A stretch of DNA of 17,316 nucleotides from Discostella pseudostelligera (taxonomy: Eukaryota; Bacillariophyta; Thalassiosirophyceae; Thalassiosirales; Thalassiosiraceae). The translations under genes were made by a program, and so were the position numbers. Below, in pieces: positions 1 through 10,145 of this stretch (position 1 is the stretch's first letter; every line of letters begins with the position of its first letter). Below the pieces are notes generated by a model, which was given only the letters and a program-made list of their open reading frames with translations, did no database searches and had not been told where the DNA came from. Location: NCBI GenBank assembly GCA_036940085.1, contig JALLBK010000519.1, positions 1-17,316 of the forward strand, in the 5' to 3' direction.

Positions 1-124
1 TCCAGTGATTCTACGAGAGCGCCTACGTAGGAGTCCATTAGAACTGGATTAACCACCGTTCACCATGACCTGGCATATTCATATCGCATCCATATATCGC
101 TATCGCCTTCGCCACCACCCTTCA

Positions 125-1255
125 ATGAAAGTCCTGCCGTCGAGCATGGTCATGGCACCTCAGCTCTATTGTTTGGCATGCCTCGTGGCGTTCGTCGAGT
201 TCCAGTGCCATGCATTCAAGCCCTTGAACCAAAGATCTACTCTTTCCGGCGACTTGCTGCGTTCCCGTGACTATTGCACATGGCGTAGGAGTTCATCGTC
301 ACCTTTACTCTACTCGATCCGAGGGGGTAGCAGCGAGCAAGAAATTGAGGATGAAAACGACGAAGATGATTCATACTACGATTTCATTTCCTCGTTTGAA
401 TCAGAACTTGCCGAGATAAGACGTGAGGCCGAATTGGAGGCTGAGAACGAGATGAAGAAATTACTTGGATTAGTTGATAGTAGTAATGGTACTGTTAACG
501 ATACCAATGAAGAAGAAGAAGAAGACGAAGAAGATCATGACGGAGAAACAGAGATTATCGAACCTGAATATCAAGGTGATACTGATGGATTGAATGAGAG
601 CGACCAATATGAAGGAGTTGAAGGGGGGTCTGATGTACCACTAGAGGAAAGTATTGAAGCACGTCCTGACGAGGAGGAGACAAATGAATCCACCAGTGAC
701 AACGATATATTGTTGCATAGTGATGAGTCAATCAACCAGCAAGACATCGGAAGTGATGATGAAGATAAGGTTGAGGAAGAAAATGATGAAGAATTGAAAG
801 ATGATAAAGTTGATGTGCAAGACGAAAGGGATATGATTGTGGGCATCTCTGAATCAGTTGATGTCACGGTGGACTCCACTGAACCACTTGGTACTTCGAT
901 GGATGACTCCACAACTGAAAGAGAAAATATTGGGTCGAGTAGAAAAATGAAACCAAAGTTAACAAAAAAGAAAAGTAAGGCACACAAAAGGAAGAAAAAG
1001 AAGGTAAAAGCAAGGATCGATCTAGCGGTAGAAAGTGACATGGCCGATGGGGGTCAAGTAGATATTGGAGAATCATTACTGCTAACTCGCACTCGTGGCA
1101 ATGATGAGGAAGTTGCTCAACCGCATCAATCAGGCATATGGTATTATTTACGATCCGATCTTGGGCGAGCATTGTGTCTATTTATTGCGACAATTATTGT
1201 GGCAATATTGACGAAGCGATTAGAACGACAAATGGAGGCAGAGGGAGCAATCTGA
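125..1255 (+). CDS. Acidic, probably plastid-targeted protein with C-terminal membrane anchor (unrecognised family)
   Basis: I do not recognise the family. From the ATG at 125 the product is 376 aa. It opens with Met-Lys and a hydrophobic stretch (LYCLACLVAFVEF), then CHA-FKPLN. The Ala-Phe junction resembles the diatom ASAFAP signal-peptide site, and the next ~35 residues are rich in Ser and Arg with almost no acid, like a plastid transit peptide. The body is very acidic (long Glu/Asp runs). It is followed by a Lys/Arg-rich patch at about 943-1020 and a single hydrophobic segment (ALCLFIATIIVAIL) about 15 residues from the C-terminus. An in-frame ATG at 65 would add 20 basic residues before the signal peptide; I prefer 125 because it puts the hydrophobic core at a normal distance. 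It converges with the Tudor-SN gene, 131 bp away. Plastid or periplastid location is inferred. Confidence 0.75.
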   Translation: MKVLPSSMVMAPQLYCLACLVAFVEFQCHAFKPLNQRSTLSGDLLRSRDYCTWRRSSSSPLLYSIRGGSSEQEIEDENDEDDSYYDFISSFESELAEIRREAELEAENEMKKLLGLVDSSNGTVNDTNEEEEEDEEDHDGETEIIEPEYQGDTDGLNESDQYEGVEGGSDVPLEESIEARPDEEETNESTSDNDILLHSDESINQQDIGSDDEDKVEEENDEELKDDKVDVQDERDMIVGISESVDVTVDSTEPLGTSMDDSTTERENIGSSRKMKPKLTKKKSKAHKRKKKKVKARIDLAVESDMADGGQVDIGESLLLTRTRGNDEEVAQPHQSGIWYYLRSDLGRALCLFIATIIVAILTKRLERQMEAEGAI

Positions 1256-1386
1256 GGTGTTCTCTACGCTGATTAATGATAACACATTCATTGAAACACT
1301 CTATAATAATCGTTTATAACAACTTAGCTTCCCTCCTTGCATTAAATTAGCCGTACTCCCGATTCAGCGCACACAATCTGCCTACA

Positions 1387-4300
1387 TTAATCTTCATCTT
1401 CTTCGGGGATTTCACCATAAATCCACATACCCTTGCGAGAAGAGCGCGCTTTATCTTGAGCAGCTCGAATGTCCTTTACGAGCTTGGCAAGCGAGTCACT
1501 ATTACCCGTGTAGATTTCGTCGCGCTTTCCTAGCCTTGCGAATCCTTCACTAGTCAATTTCTCGTTAATACTGGGAGAATCGAGATCAGAATCATACAAG
1601 GTGACAATTGCCTTGCCATCCGCCTCGCCATGTACGCGAGCTTTGAGGTCTTTGCCCCATGCCATGCTCTGGAACGTGCGTGCGGCATCAATTCCGTCGT
1701 CTTCCTCAAGTGGACGAACTTTGATCAATGCGAGAATAGCCTCTTTTGCGACAGCAGGTATTTGATCAACACCGAGGGTAGGATCCAGAGGGCGCAAATG
1801 AGTCGCCGGCGACACCTCGGAAACATTTCCATGATCTACAAACAGAACCTTAACTTTTCCCTTGCTCGTCTTTTCAAGAACCTTCGCTCTATACCAGCTG
1901 TTGGATGATCCATCGTTAAAGAGTGCTGCAACTACCTTTCCTGCTTTAATCTCGCAAGGAGCGCCATTGGTACCATTAGCCTCTGTGAACGCTTTCATTC
2001 CATCTTCGATGACTTGTGCACTCTCATTGCCGATCATGGTGTAGAAGAAATGGTTGCCAGATCGGATTTCACTAACGTGGATATCTAGAATTCGATCATC
2101 CGACTTCGCGTAGCTGTTCAATTTGGGCTCATCTTTGACTACCTGCTGGATGGACCAAATACCCAACTTATTATTCTGAGCAGCTGTTTGAGCGTCAATT
2201 AGAACTTTGGGAGCTTCTCCGTAATCAATTTTACGTTGATCGACAGTGGCAAGTCCAGATGCTACAAGCTCGATGCAGTAGTTTCTACGCTGAACCTCTT
2301 GGCCGACATAGAGATCACCGGTCATGACACCGCCTTGAGTAACACCCGAACATTCAATTTCAACTTGTCGTTGTTGGAGGCATACCCGGGCATGGCGTTT
2401 CGATGCATCACCAAAAGGTTCGGCGGCTCGAGCTGTAGCGAAATAGACATTCGAAGGAACGATGAGCATTGAATCAAACAGCGGTTGATCGGTAATAAAT
2501 GAAGCCAAAATTACGTACCCTGGCCCCTGCTTACAGCTCCAGGGTTAGGAGATGGTTGCGGCGAGCGAACGTTGGACATGGCGAACATAATGTAGCAGTT
2601 CTCCGATGGGACGAAGAGCTTATATCTCGATCCACTGAAGACATAGTCAACAACAGCCTTCGTCCGACCAGCACGTTGCAAGGCACCTGAGTACGTTTTG
2701 GCTTTCTTCGGATCAGAGAGATCATTGATAATCTTCGCTTTGTACTCCTTGTCTGAATGAATGCATTTCTTTGCAGCTTTGGATATGCTCTAAGAGGAGA
2801 GGGAATCGGAGAAAAGAAGGGAGACATGAGCAAATGTCGAGACGAAACAACTAATCATGTCGAAACAACCACAATCCTTACCTCAGCGGCAACAAGTTCG
2901 TCATAGCGAGCCGACTTTTCATCATCATCACGGTGGCGTTGAGTAGTAGCCAAGCCTTCCGATACAAGAACCTCGCCAACATCCTCCCTCTTCCCGACAG
3001 AGATTGTTCCAAACTGACGCTTTTCAGTATTGTTGGCTCCCATAGGAATCTCCTTCTCGTAATGGATACTGACCTTGACCACTTTCCCAACCGTCAATGC
3101 TCGCAATCGTTCTTTGCACTCGGCAGCATATGGCTCATCTGGTTTGCCCATCTTCTCATTCCCAGCGCGAGGTGCACGGATCGAGGCAAGTGAGACCTTC
3201 TTTAATTTCGTCTCATCGTCGTACGTTTCACTGTTGGGTAGAATAAGTAGTGTGTCACCAGAGAGTACCTCAATGACGGTTCCCATGTACTCGGATGCAC
3301 CCGTGAATGTTGGGGGCGCGTATGTTTCAAACACACCAAGATGGGCACGCTATGATTATTGATTGCCATGAAAGAAGAGAAACCAAGGGTCAGACGACGG
3401 AATGAAAAAGCAAGCACATCCCTGTGTAATGATAATGAATCAGCATACCTTTGCAGCATTCTCCGCAATACGCAACGGTGGGACATCTCCCGGGCTTAGC
3501 ATCCGAATCGACCAATCCGATATCCTACCAAGGCCACTCTTCAATATCTCGGCAGAAATATTTCCACGTGGATGATGGACCGTCCCCACAAGACATGCCC
3601 CGGACTTATCGGTGCCATGCAAGGTAATCTTTAGTTCACGTTGGAGCAATCGCGCCTCGACAAAGTCACGTGCAGCCTCGCCATAGGGTTCACTAGGAGT
3701 GGGAGGGGTAAGACGCGGATTGCCCACACGAGGACACGACACTCCCCCGAGCAATAGTGTAAATGACGCATAGAGCAAACCCGCCGACTCTAATTCCGAA
3801 TCAGTAACAATGCATCGAAACCTAGAACCATCAAATATGTATTCAATGACACACGTTACTGCTCCGTTGGTACAAATGCGCTTAACCTTCTCGGAGAGTG
3901 CCATGGCCTCGAATTCTTCACCAGCGTTCACGATTTTACGGACCAGGGGGTTGGGAGAGTGCACACCAAGACGATTCGATACTGCCTCCTTGTAGGCAGA
4001 TTGCAATGCCATTTCATAATCTTCGACGCTATTGTTGTTTCCATTATTTTCTTCGCCATTGTTGCCCTCGGAAATGTCACCTCCCGCCAATACCTTGGGA
4101 GTGCAAAAACCGCGACGGACGCTTTCGACGGACAGATTCCATTGTTTGGTATTGTCACTTGGATCGGGGAGGAAGAGGAGGCCGTAGACACGTTCACCGG
4201 CGCTGGCTCCTTGTTTTCTGTTATAAAGAATAATAACAAGTTACGTGGCAAAAGTGAAAGGGTTAGTAAAAGAGCATAAGCAATGACATTCAATTGCATC

Positions 4301-4622
4301 AAAGATGATACTAGGCTATCATCATTCGCTTCCCCCCTCTCATATACTACTACTACCCAAAATCTACTTACCGAGTTTCAAAAGTAACCGTCTTGCCAAC
4401 ACACAAATTCCTAAGCCATTCACGTGAAGAAAAAGCGCCTGGATCATCGACGTTGTTGTTGGCCTTGGAGGCCATGCGAGGTGCCGTGACGCGCTCGAAG
4501 GTAAAGGTTACCTCCGGGGCCGTGCCGCCGGCGACGGATGCTCGACCGAGAAGGATGACAGTATCGCCACTTAGGACAGACTTGATTTTGGCTGTGCCAC
4601 GGTTGGGTAGGATGGTCACCAT
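1387..4622 (-). CDS. SND1: Tudor-SN / p100 (staphylococcal nuclease and Tudor domain protein), five exons
   Basis: Multi-domain RNA-binding protein; the family acts in mRNA stability, stress granules, splicing and transcription co-activation. Exons: 4622-4372, 4217-3449, 3349-2882, 2789-2519, 2432-1387. Introns are 154, 99, 92 and 86 bp, all GT-AG, and the frame closes exactly to 934 aa (human about 910). Four SN-like repeats come first; typical landmarks are VLSGDTVILLG in repeat 1, GVSCPRVGNPR in repeat 2, EVLSGDTLLIL and LATTQRHRDDDE in repeat 3, and LQRAGRTKAVVDYVFSGS in repeat 4. The Tudor core lies at about residues 750-803 (SWYRAKV, FVDHGN) and is followed by the split fifth SN-like domain to the C-terminus. 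Start: the ATG at 4622 sits right before the first SN strand. The frame stays open up to an ATG at 4832, but those 70 extra residues are low-complexity and unlike the family. An aromatic-cage position in the Tudor domain is His787. Confidence 0.95.
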
Positions 4623-4938
4623 GATGAAAGAGGAGAGAGGATTGGAATAATTTGGAGTTGAATTTGGGTGGAATTGAAATTGATGAGATCTTTGGTCGCA
4701 GATCGCAGAGCTCGCTCGGTTCGCTTGCTTTTTGTGCGGCTGGAGGTGCACGCTTGTGACACGTCGTGATGAATGAGGTGGAGAGTGGAGGTTACAAAGG
4801 ATCCAGTAGTATCGTCCATCGCGTCTGACCATTGCCCTTAATCAGCCCCCAATCTGCCACGTGTAAGTAAATCAGTCGAGTCAACTCGATATCACTGCCT
4901 CGTGTTCAATTATTAGTCGAGTCGAGTAAACTTTGTAC

Positions 4939-4970
4939 TTCCCGCCATTTTTCTAAAGTCTCCCGCCAAA
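4939..4970. promoter_or_regulatory. Pair of E2F-like sites
   Basis: TTCCCGCC at 4939-4946 and TCCCGCCAAA at 4961-4970 lie 22 bp apart in the same orientation. The second matches the right part of the E2F/DP consensus TTTCCCGCCAAA. They lie about 320 bp upstream of the Tudor-SN start codon and between the two CACGTG boxes. Confidence 0.4.
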
Positions 4971-5233
4971 TCAGCAACACGCACGTGTAGTGTGAGAACA
5001 AGGAAGAAGCATCTGCATCAGCTGCATCATCTGCAAGCACTTCATCGACGAGCCGATGGTGCGTCAGCAATTGTGTAGGCCCCGGGTTATTGTTTATCGA
5101 ATTGTCCTCAATAATACGAGTCTTTTAAATCACGGTGGATGACCGACCCTTCGTCCTCTCCAAACTGTCGCTATGACTCAAAGATTATCGAGAATTTGGA
5201 TATATTGTCGAGAATATTATCGCCAATACTCTC

Positions 5234-5259
5234 CTACTCCTCTCTCTAGAGAGTAGTAG
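5234..5259. repeat. Inverted repeat (hairpin) in the intergenic leader
   Basis: A perfect 12-bp palindrome CTCTCTAGAGAG lies at 5242-5253. It is flanked by an outer arm, CTACT at 5234-5238 and AGTAG at 5255-5259, separated by a small asymmetric internal loop. Function unknown. Confidence 0.5.
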
Positions 5260-5731
5260 AACAAAGTGAAATTGTCGATTCTACCCAATTTCAGCGATTT
5301 CTCTGGGAGAAATGCAGGAGAAGGCGAACGAGTGTATGGGAGTGGTGGGTTGGAAAAAAAGCTTCCGATTCGATGAATCATGAATTTTGGAAACAGAGGA
5401 CAAAGACAGGGACAAGACAAAGACGTCGGCAGCGGAAGGAAATACCATGGTAGCATCTCGCTCGAATCTATCCTTAATCATTGATAGCATCCATCAATTG
5501 TTACCGCTGCGGATGCCTATACGTCAAGAAATCCGGATACGGGTGGGAATACAGTGATATCTGACTTCGACGAGAACTCCATCGGCATCTTGGAGCCGAC
5601 GGCAGACGAGAGAGAATTCGAATCGAGGACAACGGATAGAAGGGCACTTCCGACATGATAGGCAATCTTAGACCTTAACAAACGTTGGTAAGGGTTAGTC
5701 ATCGATCAAAGAATTAATTACATCCAAAGAC

Positions 5732-5732
<1 letters not shown>

Positions 5733-5774
<42 letters not shown>
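5733..5774 (+). repeat. (CAA)14 microsatellite ending at the CCCH gene start codon
   Basis: Fourteen perfect CAA units fill 5733-5774, then one C and the ATG at 5776. As mRNA this gives an unstructured, G-free leader right before the start; CAA-rich leaders, such as the tobacco mosaic virus omega leader, are known to favour translation. In the coding frame the tract reads Asn, but there is no ATG between the in-frame stop at 5689 and 5776, so it is leader and not protein. Confidence 0.9.
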
Positions 5775-5775
<1 letters not shown>

Positions 5776-5776
<1 letters not shown>

Positions 5777-7557
5777 TGGTCGTCAAATATCCCGTTCGGC
5801 CAGGCGAGGCAGACTGTCGCGATTATCTCCGAACTGGCCGATGCAAATACGGAGAAGCGTGCAAATACAATCATCCACCCGAGGTAGAAAGCGGAGGGGG
5901 GGTAAAGCCAGTCAATCCCTCCGAGCCACTCTTTCCCATACGTCCAAACGAGCCACCATGTCAATACTTCTTGAAGCATGGGACATGTAAATTCGCCCAA
6001 TCATGTAAATTTAATCATCCACGGGTGTTGTCTTCTGCGATGGTGGGAGGAGATGGCAGTATTAGTAATGGGAATATTCCAATCGGTCAGCTAGTGTATG
6101 TCACATCCGACGTTACTCCTCCTCCTGGAGCTATATCCGGGGAATCATCGGCTACGCATCATTTAATGATGTCGTCATCATCGGTACAGGTGCTACCCCA
6201 GAGGCCAACCGAGACGGATTGCATTTTCTTTTTAAGGAACGGACGGTGCAAGTACGGTGCAACCTGCAAGTTTCACCATCCATTAGATGCAATCAATGTG
6301 CATCACCATAACAACAACATTATTCGGTCGACAACGTTGAATGGAAGGGATCGGTCGCTGTCAACTGGCTCGATACCCGATGGACGGAATCAGATTCATC
6401 AACAGCAGCATCTTCTCTTCCCCTCGGCCCCATCCCAACGATTGAAGCCCATTACCGAACTCGTTAGTCCACCTTCACAACAACCCACACATATATTGCT
6501 ACCCGACGGTCAAATAGCGGTGATACTGGATTCACAAAGTTTGCAGAATGTCAGTGAGATGAATCCACAAGACCGTCCTAAATACTACTACGCACAATCG
6601 GATAGTTCTACGGGTGCGCATTCGTCCATGTTCCCATCGCCCATGCTCACAGCGACGACGAACTCGACATCGAATAATACATTCGATTCCTGTACCGATT
6701 TGATGGGGCTCAACGGATCCTATCAAGTGCAAGCTCAGGAGACGATACAACTACCTCGTGGACCACAGAAATCAGGTAGTGGGGGAAGCCTATCTGCGTA
6801 TGGAAGCGTCGATTCGGGATCTCACGCCATTGGTGATTGTGATTTATCTGGTCGACCTCCTCCGCTGCAACAAGTGTCCCCTAGTCGTATGCGACCTTGG
6901 CCCATCAATGATGGCCTCGTTGGCCAGTTGAACAACCAGAGCCGATCACAGGGATTGATTGGCAGTGCCGCCGCCTACTGGCCGTCCAATGGCTCATTGT
7001 CCAGCGATCCGTGCCATCCCTTGACCACCAATGCTCATGTCCAAGCAGAATCAAACTACCGCTCTTTACCCAATTTCGCCCCCCATCGTACACAAGATAG
7101 CCATCAATTATACTCTACCGAACGAAATCTTCCAATGACATCATCAGTATCTTCCGAGCGCATGACTACCACTAGGAACGAGCACAATCGGAATCCTCAA
7201 GGTTCATCATCCTCTGGTGATGACGAAGGACTGTCCATGATGACATCGGCTCTTCTTACAATGATGGATCGTCAAGATCATCCTTCGGGTTTTGATGATG
7301 CCACGTATAACCAACGATATTCCGTAAACTCGCTCGGGTCGCTCGGTATCAATCAAGACGAAGATTTGTATTCATATCAAACTAATGGTGGCGCTTGTCG
7401 TCCAGAGGGAGCGACTCCTTTGCGAGCTCCACCGGGCATGATGATGATGAGCCCTCCTCCCGATTCTTCCCATTTCAGACAGGATGTAGCACGTCCTAAA
7501 TCTCCACTTGGTGGAGGCTACTTTATTGGTGGATATGATCCACCACCTCCGAGATAA
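5776..7557 (+). CDS. Protein with three tandem CCCH zinc fingers, probable RNA-binding regulator
   Basis: 593 aa, no intron. Three C-X8-C-X5-C-X3-H fingers lie at residues 14-33, 62-81 and 149-168. Each is preceded by a short lead ([21 protein letters not shown]) and contains the K-[YF] pair after the second Cys. The C-X8-C-X5-C-X3-H spacing and the R-P-x-E-x-x-C lead are those of plant-type ZFN/HUA1-like proteins, which bind RNA (and in some cases DNA). The remaining ~420 residues are low-complexity, rich in Ser, Gln, Asn, Pro and Gly, with a C-terminal Pro/Met stretch ([14 protein letters not shown]) and a terminal DPPPPR; no other domain is visible. The start is fixed by the first in-frame ATG after a stop and has a strong context (A at -3, G at +4). 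Targets are unknown. Plant proteins of this type often carry five fingers; this one has three. Confidence 0.9.
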
Positions 7558-7985
7558 GAGTAACTGTGAGGAGAGATCTCCGATATTGACCCATCAAGTC
7601 GACCTCTACCGCATCTTCCTGTTCCTCGGCGAACTCTTAAAAGATAGTGTACTTGAACAGTGGTCGCGACAATAACATCCACTCCACTATCTGTGACTTC
7701 TATTGCTCCGTTAATACTTGGTTGTCACCTCTATGCTAGCTACATCGACAAGAATGCCTCAACAAAACCTCGAGTTCCCAAGCAAATACTGCGGAATATT
7801 TTCATTTGGCATAGTAATACGTTTGTCTAGTTCATGTTAATATAAATGAAATGCAGGTGTTTAAATGTTCCAGTTGCTAGTTACTAGATTACGAGTACAA
7901 TGTCTTTCGGCCCCGGTAGATAAAATCATTGCTGTCGAATTTGCCGCTTCCACTTGACTTATACAAAAAATCGTAACTTTCAGTT
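7558..7985. other. Tail-to-tail intergenic region (3' UTRs)
   Basis: These 428 bp lie between the stops of the CCCH gene and the HAS1 helicase gene. I see no reading frame worth calling and no RNA gene. The AT-rich part near 7830-7860 could hold 3' processing signals for either strand, but no canonical AATAAA is evident. Confidence 0.6.
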
Positions 7986-9785
7986 TCAATGGCTGAATTG
8001 TCGAGTGTCCTTCGAATCTCTCTTCCCATACGGATTCGACGCACTGAAAGAATGTCCATTTCCCAACTTTCCACTCTTTCCCTTCCCTCCCTTCACCACC
8101 TGCCCATTATGTCTCCTCGCCTTCGAACCACCCTTCACACTGAATGCCAAATCCACTCGCGGTGGAGCAGTGAAGCCAAATGCTCGCCCCACGGCCGCCA
8201 AATCCAGCTCATGGACATCAAATATATCTCGTAGGGAATGACTCGCATACGCTAGCAGATATGACCGGTAGGCATCTCGTGCCGAGCAATTCAAGTAATA
8301 ATTCTTCTCAATCAAGCGTTGGAGCTGACTCTGGACATTGGCCAACTTCTTCATTGGGAACTCATACTCGTTCAATGACACCTTCGCCGCCTTTAGGTAA
8401 CGCAAAAATCCAGTCTCCTCCGGAGTTAGGAAAAGCAGTGCTCGCCCCTTTCCCTTCTCTCCACGAGCAGTCCGTCCCACACGATGAATATATTCTTTGG
8501 GATCATCCGGTGGGTCAAACTGAATAATCCAATCGACTGAAGGGATGTCAAGACCCCTGGCGGCTACATCCGTACAAAGCAACGTTCCCTCAGTTTGCTT
8601 GCAAAATTGAAAGAATGTCGTAGTACGCTTCTGTTGTTTCTGTCGTCCATGAATATCCATGACTGGTACATCAATGTAGTTCAACAATTCGGAATGGAAC
8701 TTCACCGAATTGCATGAGGAGAAGAAGACCATGATTTTCTTATTCTTGTTCTTCTTCAGGAATGTGAAGAGGAGTAAAAATCGTTGATCGGAGGGAACCG
8801 TGACATATCCCTGCTCCAAACCTTCCGCGGTAGCAAGAGTAGATTCATTCGGTACCTCAACGTAGACGGCAGTCTTGATATCAATCGCCGTACGTGCCAA
8901 ATCTTCCACCTTCTTCGTCTGTGTGGCCGAGAATAGCATCGTTTGGCGTTGCTTGGGTAAGATTTTAATGATGGCACGTAAATCATCCTCAAATCCCTGC
9001 TCCAGAATCCTATCAGCTTCATCCATGACAAATGCCAATAGGTTACGAAAGATAAATCCTTTGGTATTCTGCAAGTGGTCGAGTAGTCGACCTGGTGTGG
9101 CAATAATGATGTTGACACCCTTGACTAGACGTTCAGCCTCGGTACGACGATTGGCCCCACCCATAATTAGCCCATATGTCTGATTATGTTTCCCATGGGT
9201 GCATAAATCCTTGAGCACGCCGTATGTCTGCATGGCCAATTCACGTGTTGGACTGATGACAATGGCGCCGGTACCGTTGCGACTACCGAACTTGGAGTTA
9301 TGGAGTAATTCTACCACAGGAAGTAAGAAGGCCAAGGTCTTACCACTGCCAGTCTTGGCAGCACCAATAAGATCTTTCCCCGAGAGTAGTGCTGGAATGG
9401 ACATGTGTTGAATGTGTGTCATTTGAGTAAAGCCCAATACAGAAAGTGCCATTTGGGTATTGTCAGAGAGTGGTAGTGATGCGAATGCATCGCCTGCGAA
9501 GAAGCTGTCCTTCTTTAGTTTTTTCGCATCATTTTTGTTGGATGAACTGTTGTTGTTGTCGGATGGTGTTGATGGGGATGGAGCAGAGCGCTTCTTTTTC
9601 TTCTTGTTGTCATGGCTTTCGGCTTCGACGACGACGTCGTCGTCGCGTGCGGAGGTGGAATCATCATAGCTTTCGCCATCACTGCCATCTGAGGACAAGC
9701 CGGCGCTTGACGACACTTCCTCTTCTTCCTCCTCGTCAACCTCTTTTGGTCGTCGTTTAGAACTAGTAGTTTTCTTTGTCGTCAT
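7986..9785 (-). CDS. HAS1: DEAD-box ATP-dependent RNA helicase, HAS1/DDX18 type
   Basis: 599 aa, intronless. HAS1/DDX18 is a nucleolar helicase needed for 40S and 60S subunit assembly. The N-terminal ~95 residues are acidic and lysine-rich. Helicase motifs in order: Q-motif region from about F101 (IQ at 125-126), Walker [10 protein letters not shown] (142-150), PTRELAMQ (179-186), TPGRLLDH (230-237), DEAD (255-258), SAT (286-288), [11 protein letters not shown] (405-415) and HRVGRTARG (434-442). All catalytic residues look intact. The HAS1 subfamily is identified by the segment after motif [19 protein letters not shown], then [18 protein letters not shown] and [11 protein letters not shown] (about 494-545, DUF4217), and by the C-terminal [10 protein letters not shown]. 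The start codon lies 360 bp from the divergent mitochondrial S15 gene. Confidence 0.96.
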   Translation of the reverse strand: MTTKKTTSSKRRPKEVDEEEEEEVSSSAGLSSDGSDGESYDDSTSARDDDVVVEAESHDNKKKKKRSAPSPSTPSDNNNSSSNKNDAKKLKKDSFFAGDAFASLPLSDNTQMALSVLGFTQMTHIQHMSIPALLSGKDLIGAAKTGSGKTLAFLLPVVELLHNSKFGSRNGTGAIVISPTRELAMQTYGVLKDLCTHGKHNQTYGLIMGGANRRTEAERLVKGVNIIIATPGRLLDHLQNTKGFIFRNLLAFVMDEADRILEQGFEDDLRAIIKILPKQRQTMLFSATQTKKVEDLARTAIDIKTAVYVEVPNESTLATAEGLEQGYVTVPSDQRFLLLFTFLKKNKNKKIMVFFSSCNSVKFHSELLNYIDVPVMDIHGRQKQQKRTTTFFQFCKQTEGTLLCTDVAARGLDIPSVDWIIQFDPPDDPKEYIHRVGRTARGEKGKGRALLFLTPEETGFLRYLKAAKVSLNEYEFPMKKLANVQSQLQRLIEKNYYLNCSARDAYRSYLLAYASHSLRDIFDVHELDLAAVGRAFGFTAPPRVDLAFSVKGGSKARRHNGQVVKGGKGKSGKLGNGHSFSASNPYGKRDSKDTRQFSH

Positions 9786-10145
9786 GGCTGGTATTATTGG
9801 AGAAAGAGTGGTTATGACATGTATGTGGTCCTATCCAACTCCTATTCATTTTCATGGTCACTGCAGTTTGTTCTTTGGCAGTGGGGGTGGGCTGTGGGCG
9901 GTGGATTTTTGTTGGGTGGTGGTGGTGGTGGCGGTGGCGGGAGGCGACGGACAGGAAAGGGGGCTCGGGGCTTTTTGCTGCCGTCACCCGTCCCCGCCCC
10001 CCTTTCCTCTCCACCGCCCATCCAAACAAAAATCTGCACACAACGATGGTGAGGTGCCGCCCGGTAGTGAAGCGGCGCTGACTTCGTCGCGGTACATCAT
10101 TCGAAGTCCGATTCTTACACGCATCCTCCCTCTCATCGTCCAACC
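9786..10145. promoter_or_regulatory. Short divergent promoter between HAS1 and mitochondrial S15
   Basis: 360 bp between two start codons. The + strand is strongly G-rich at about 9880-9980, with a run of GGT/GGC units at 9914-9941, then C-rich at about 9985-10022. An 11-bp inverted repeat (TGGGCGGTGGA at 9895-9905, TCCACCGCCCA at 10010-10020) spans the composition switch. GGGCGG resembles a GC box. Long frames across this stretch are compositional and I do not call them. Confidence 0.6.
9895..10020. repeat. 11-bp inverted repeat flanking a G-rich/C-rich switch
   Basis: TGGGCGGTGGA at 9895-9905 is the exact reverse complement of TCCACCGCCCA at 10010-10020. The first half of the ~104-bp spacer is G-rich with GGT/GGC triplets, so both a fold-back and a G-quadruplex are possible. 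Not a mobile-element terminus as far as I can see. Confidence 0.5.

Larger units (their letters stand above)
4623..5775. promoter_or_regulatory. Divergent promoter and 5' leader region between the Tudor-SN and CCCH genes
   Basis: These 1.15 kb separate two head-to-head genes and hold no convincing coding sequence. Seen directly: CACGTG boxes at 4858-4863 and 4982-4987; E2F-like TTCCCGCC at 4939-4946 and TCCCGCCAAA at 4961-4970; an inverted TCGAGT-CA-ACTCGA at 4876-4889 with more TCGAGT copies at 4915-4928; a TGCGTCAGCA bZIP-like site at 5060-5069; a hairpin at 5234-5259; and the CAA repeat at the right end. Factor binding is inferred from consensus only. The transcription starts are unknown, so the share of 5' UTR is unclear. 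Confidence 0.6.

Noticed and set aside
22..31. 10-bp palindrome CCTACGTAGG
   Set aside because: Too short and isolated at the window edge to interpret.
65..124. Upstream in-frame ATG for the acidic protein
   Set aside because: It would add 20 basic, His-rich residues before the signal peptide; the ATG at 125 gives a normal leader. It cannot be fully excluded.
571..1041. 156-residue Ser-rich minus-strand frame
   Set aside because: Antisense of the acidic repeat region of the leftmost gene.
4623..4832. 70-residue N-terminal extension of Tudor-SN
   Set aside because: The frame is open, but the residues are low-complexity and the family begins near the ATG at 4622.
5689..5699. Possible splice donor GTAAGG in the CCCH leader
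   Set aside because: No suitable acceptor precedes the start codon; the CAA tract contains no AG.
5695..6000. Minus-strand frame with a poly-valine run
   Set aside because: It is the antisense reading of the CAA repeat and the first zinc fingers.
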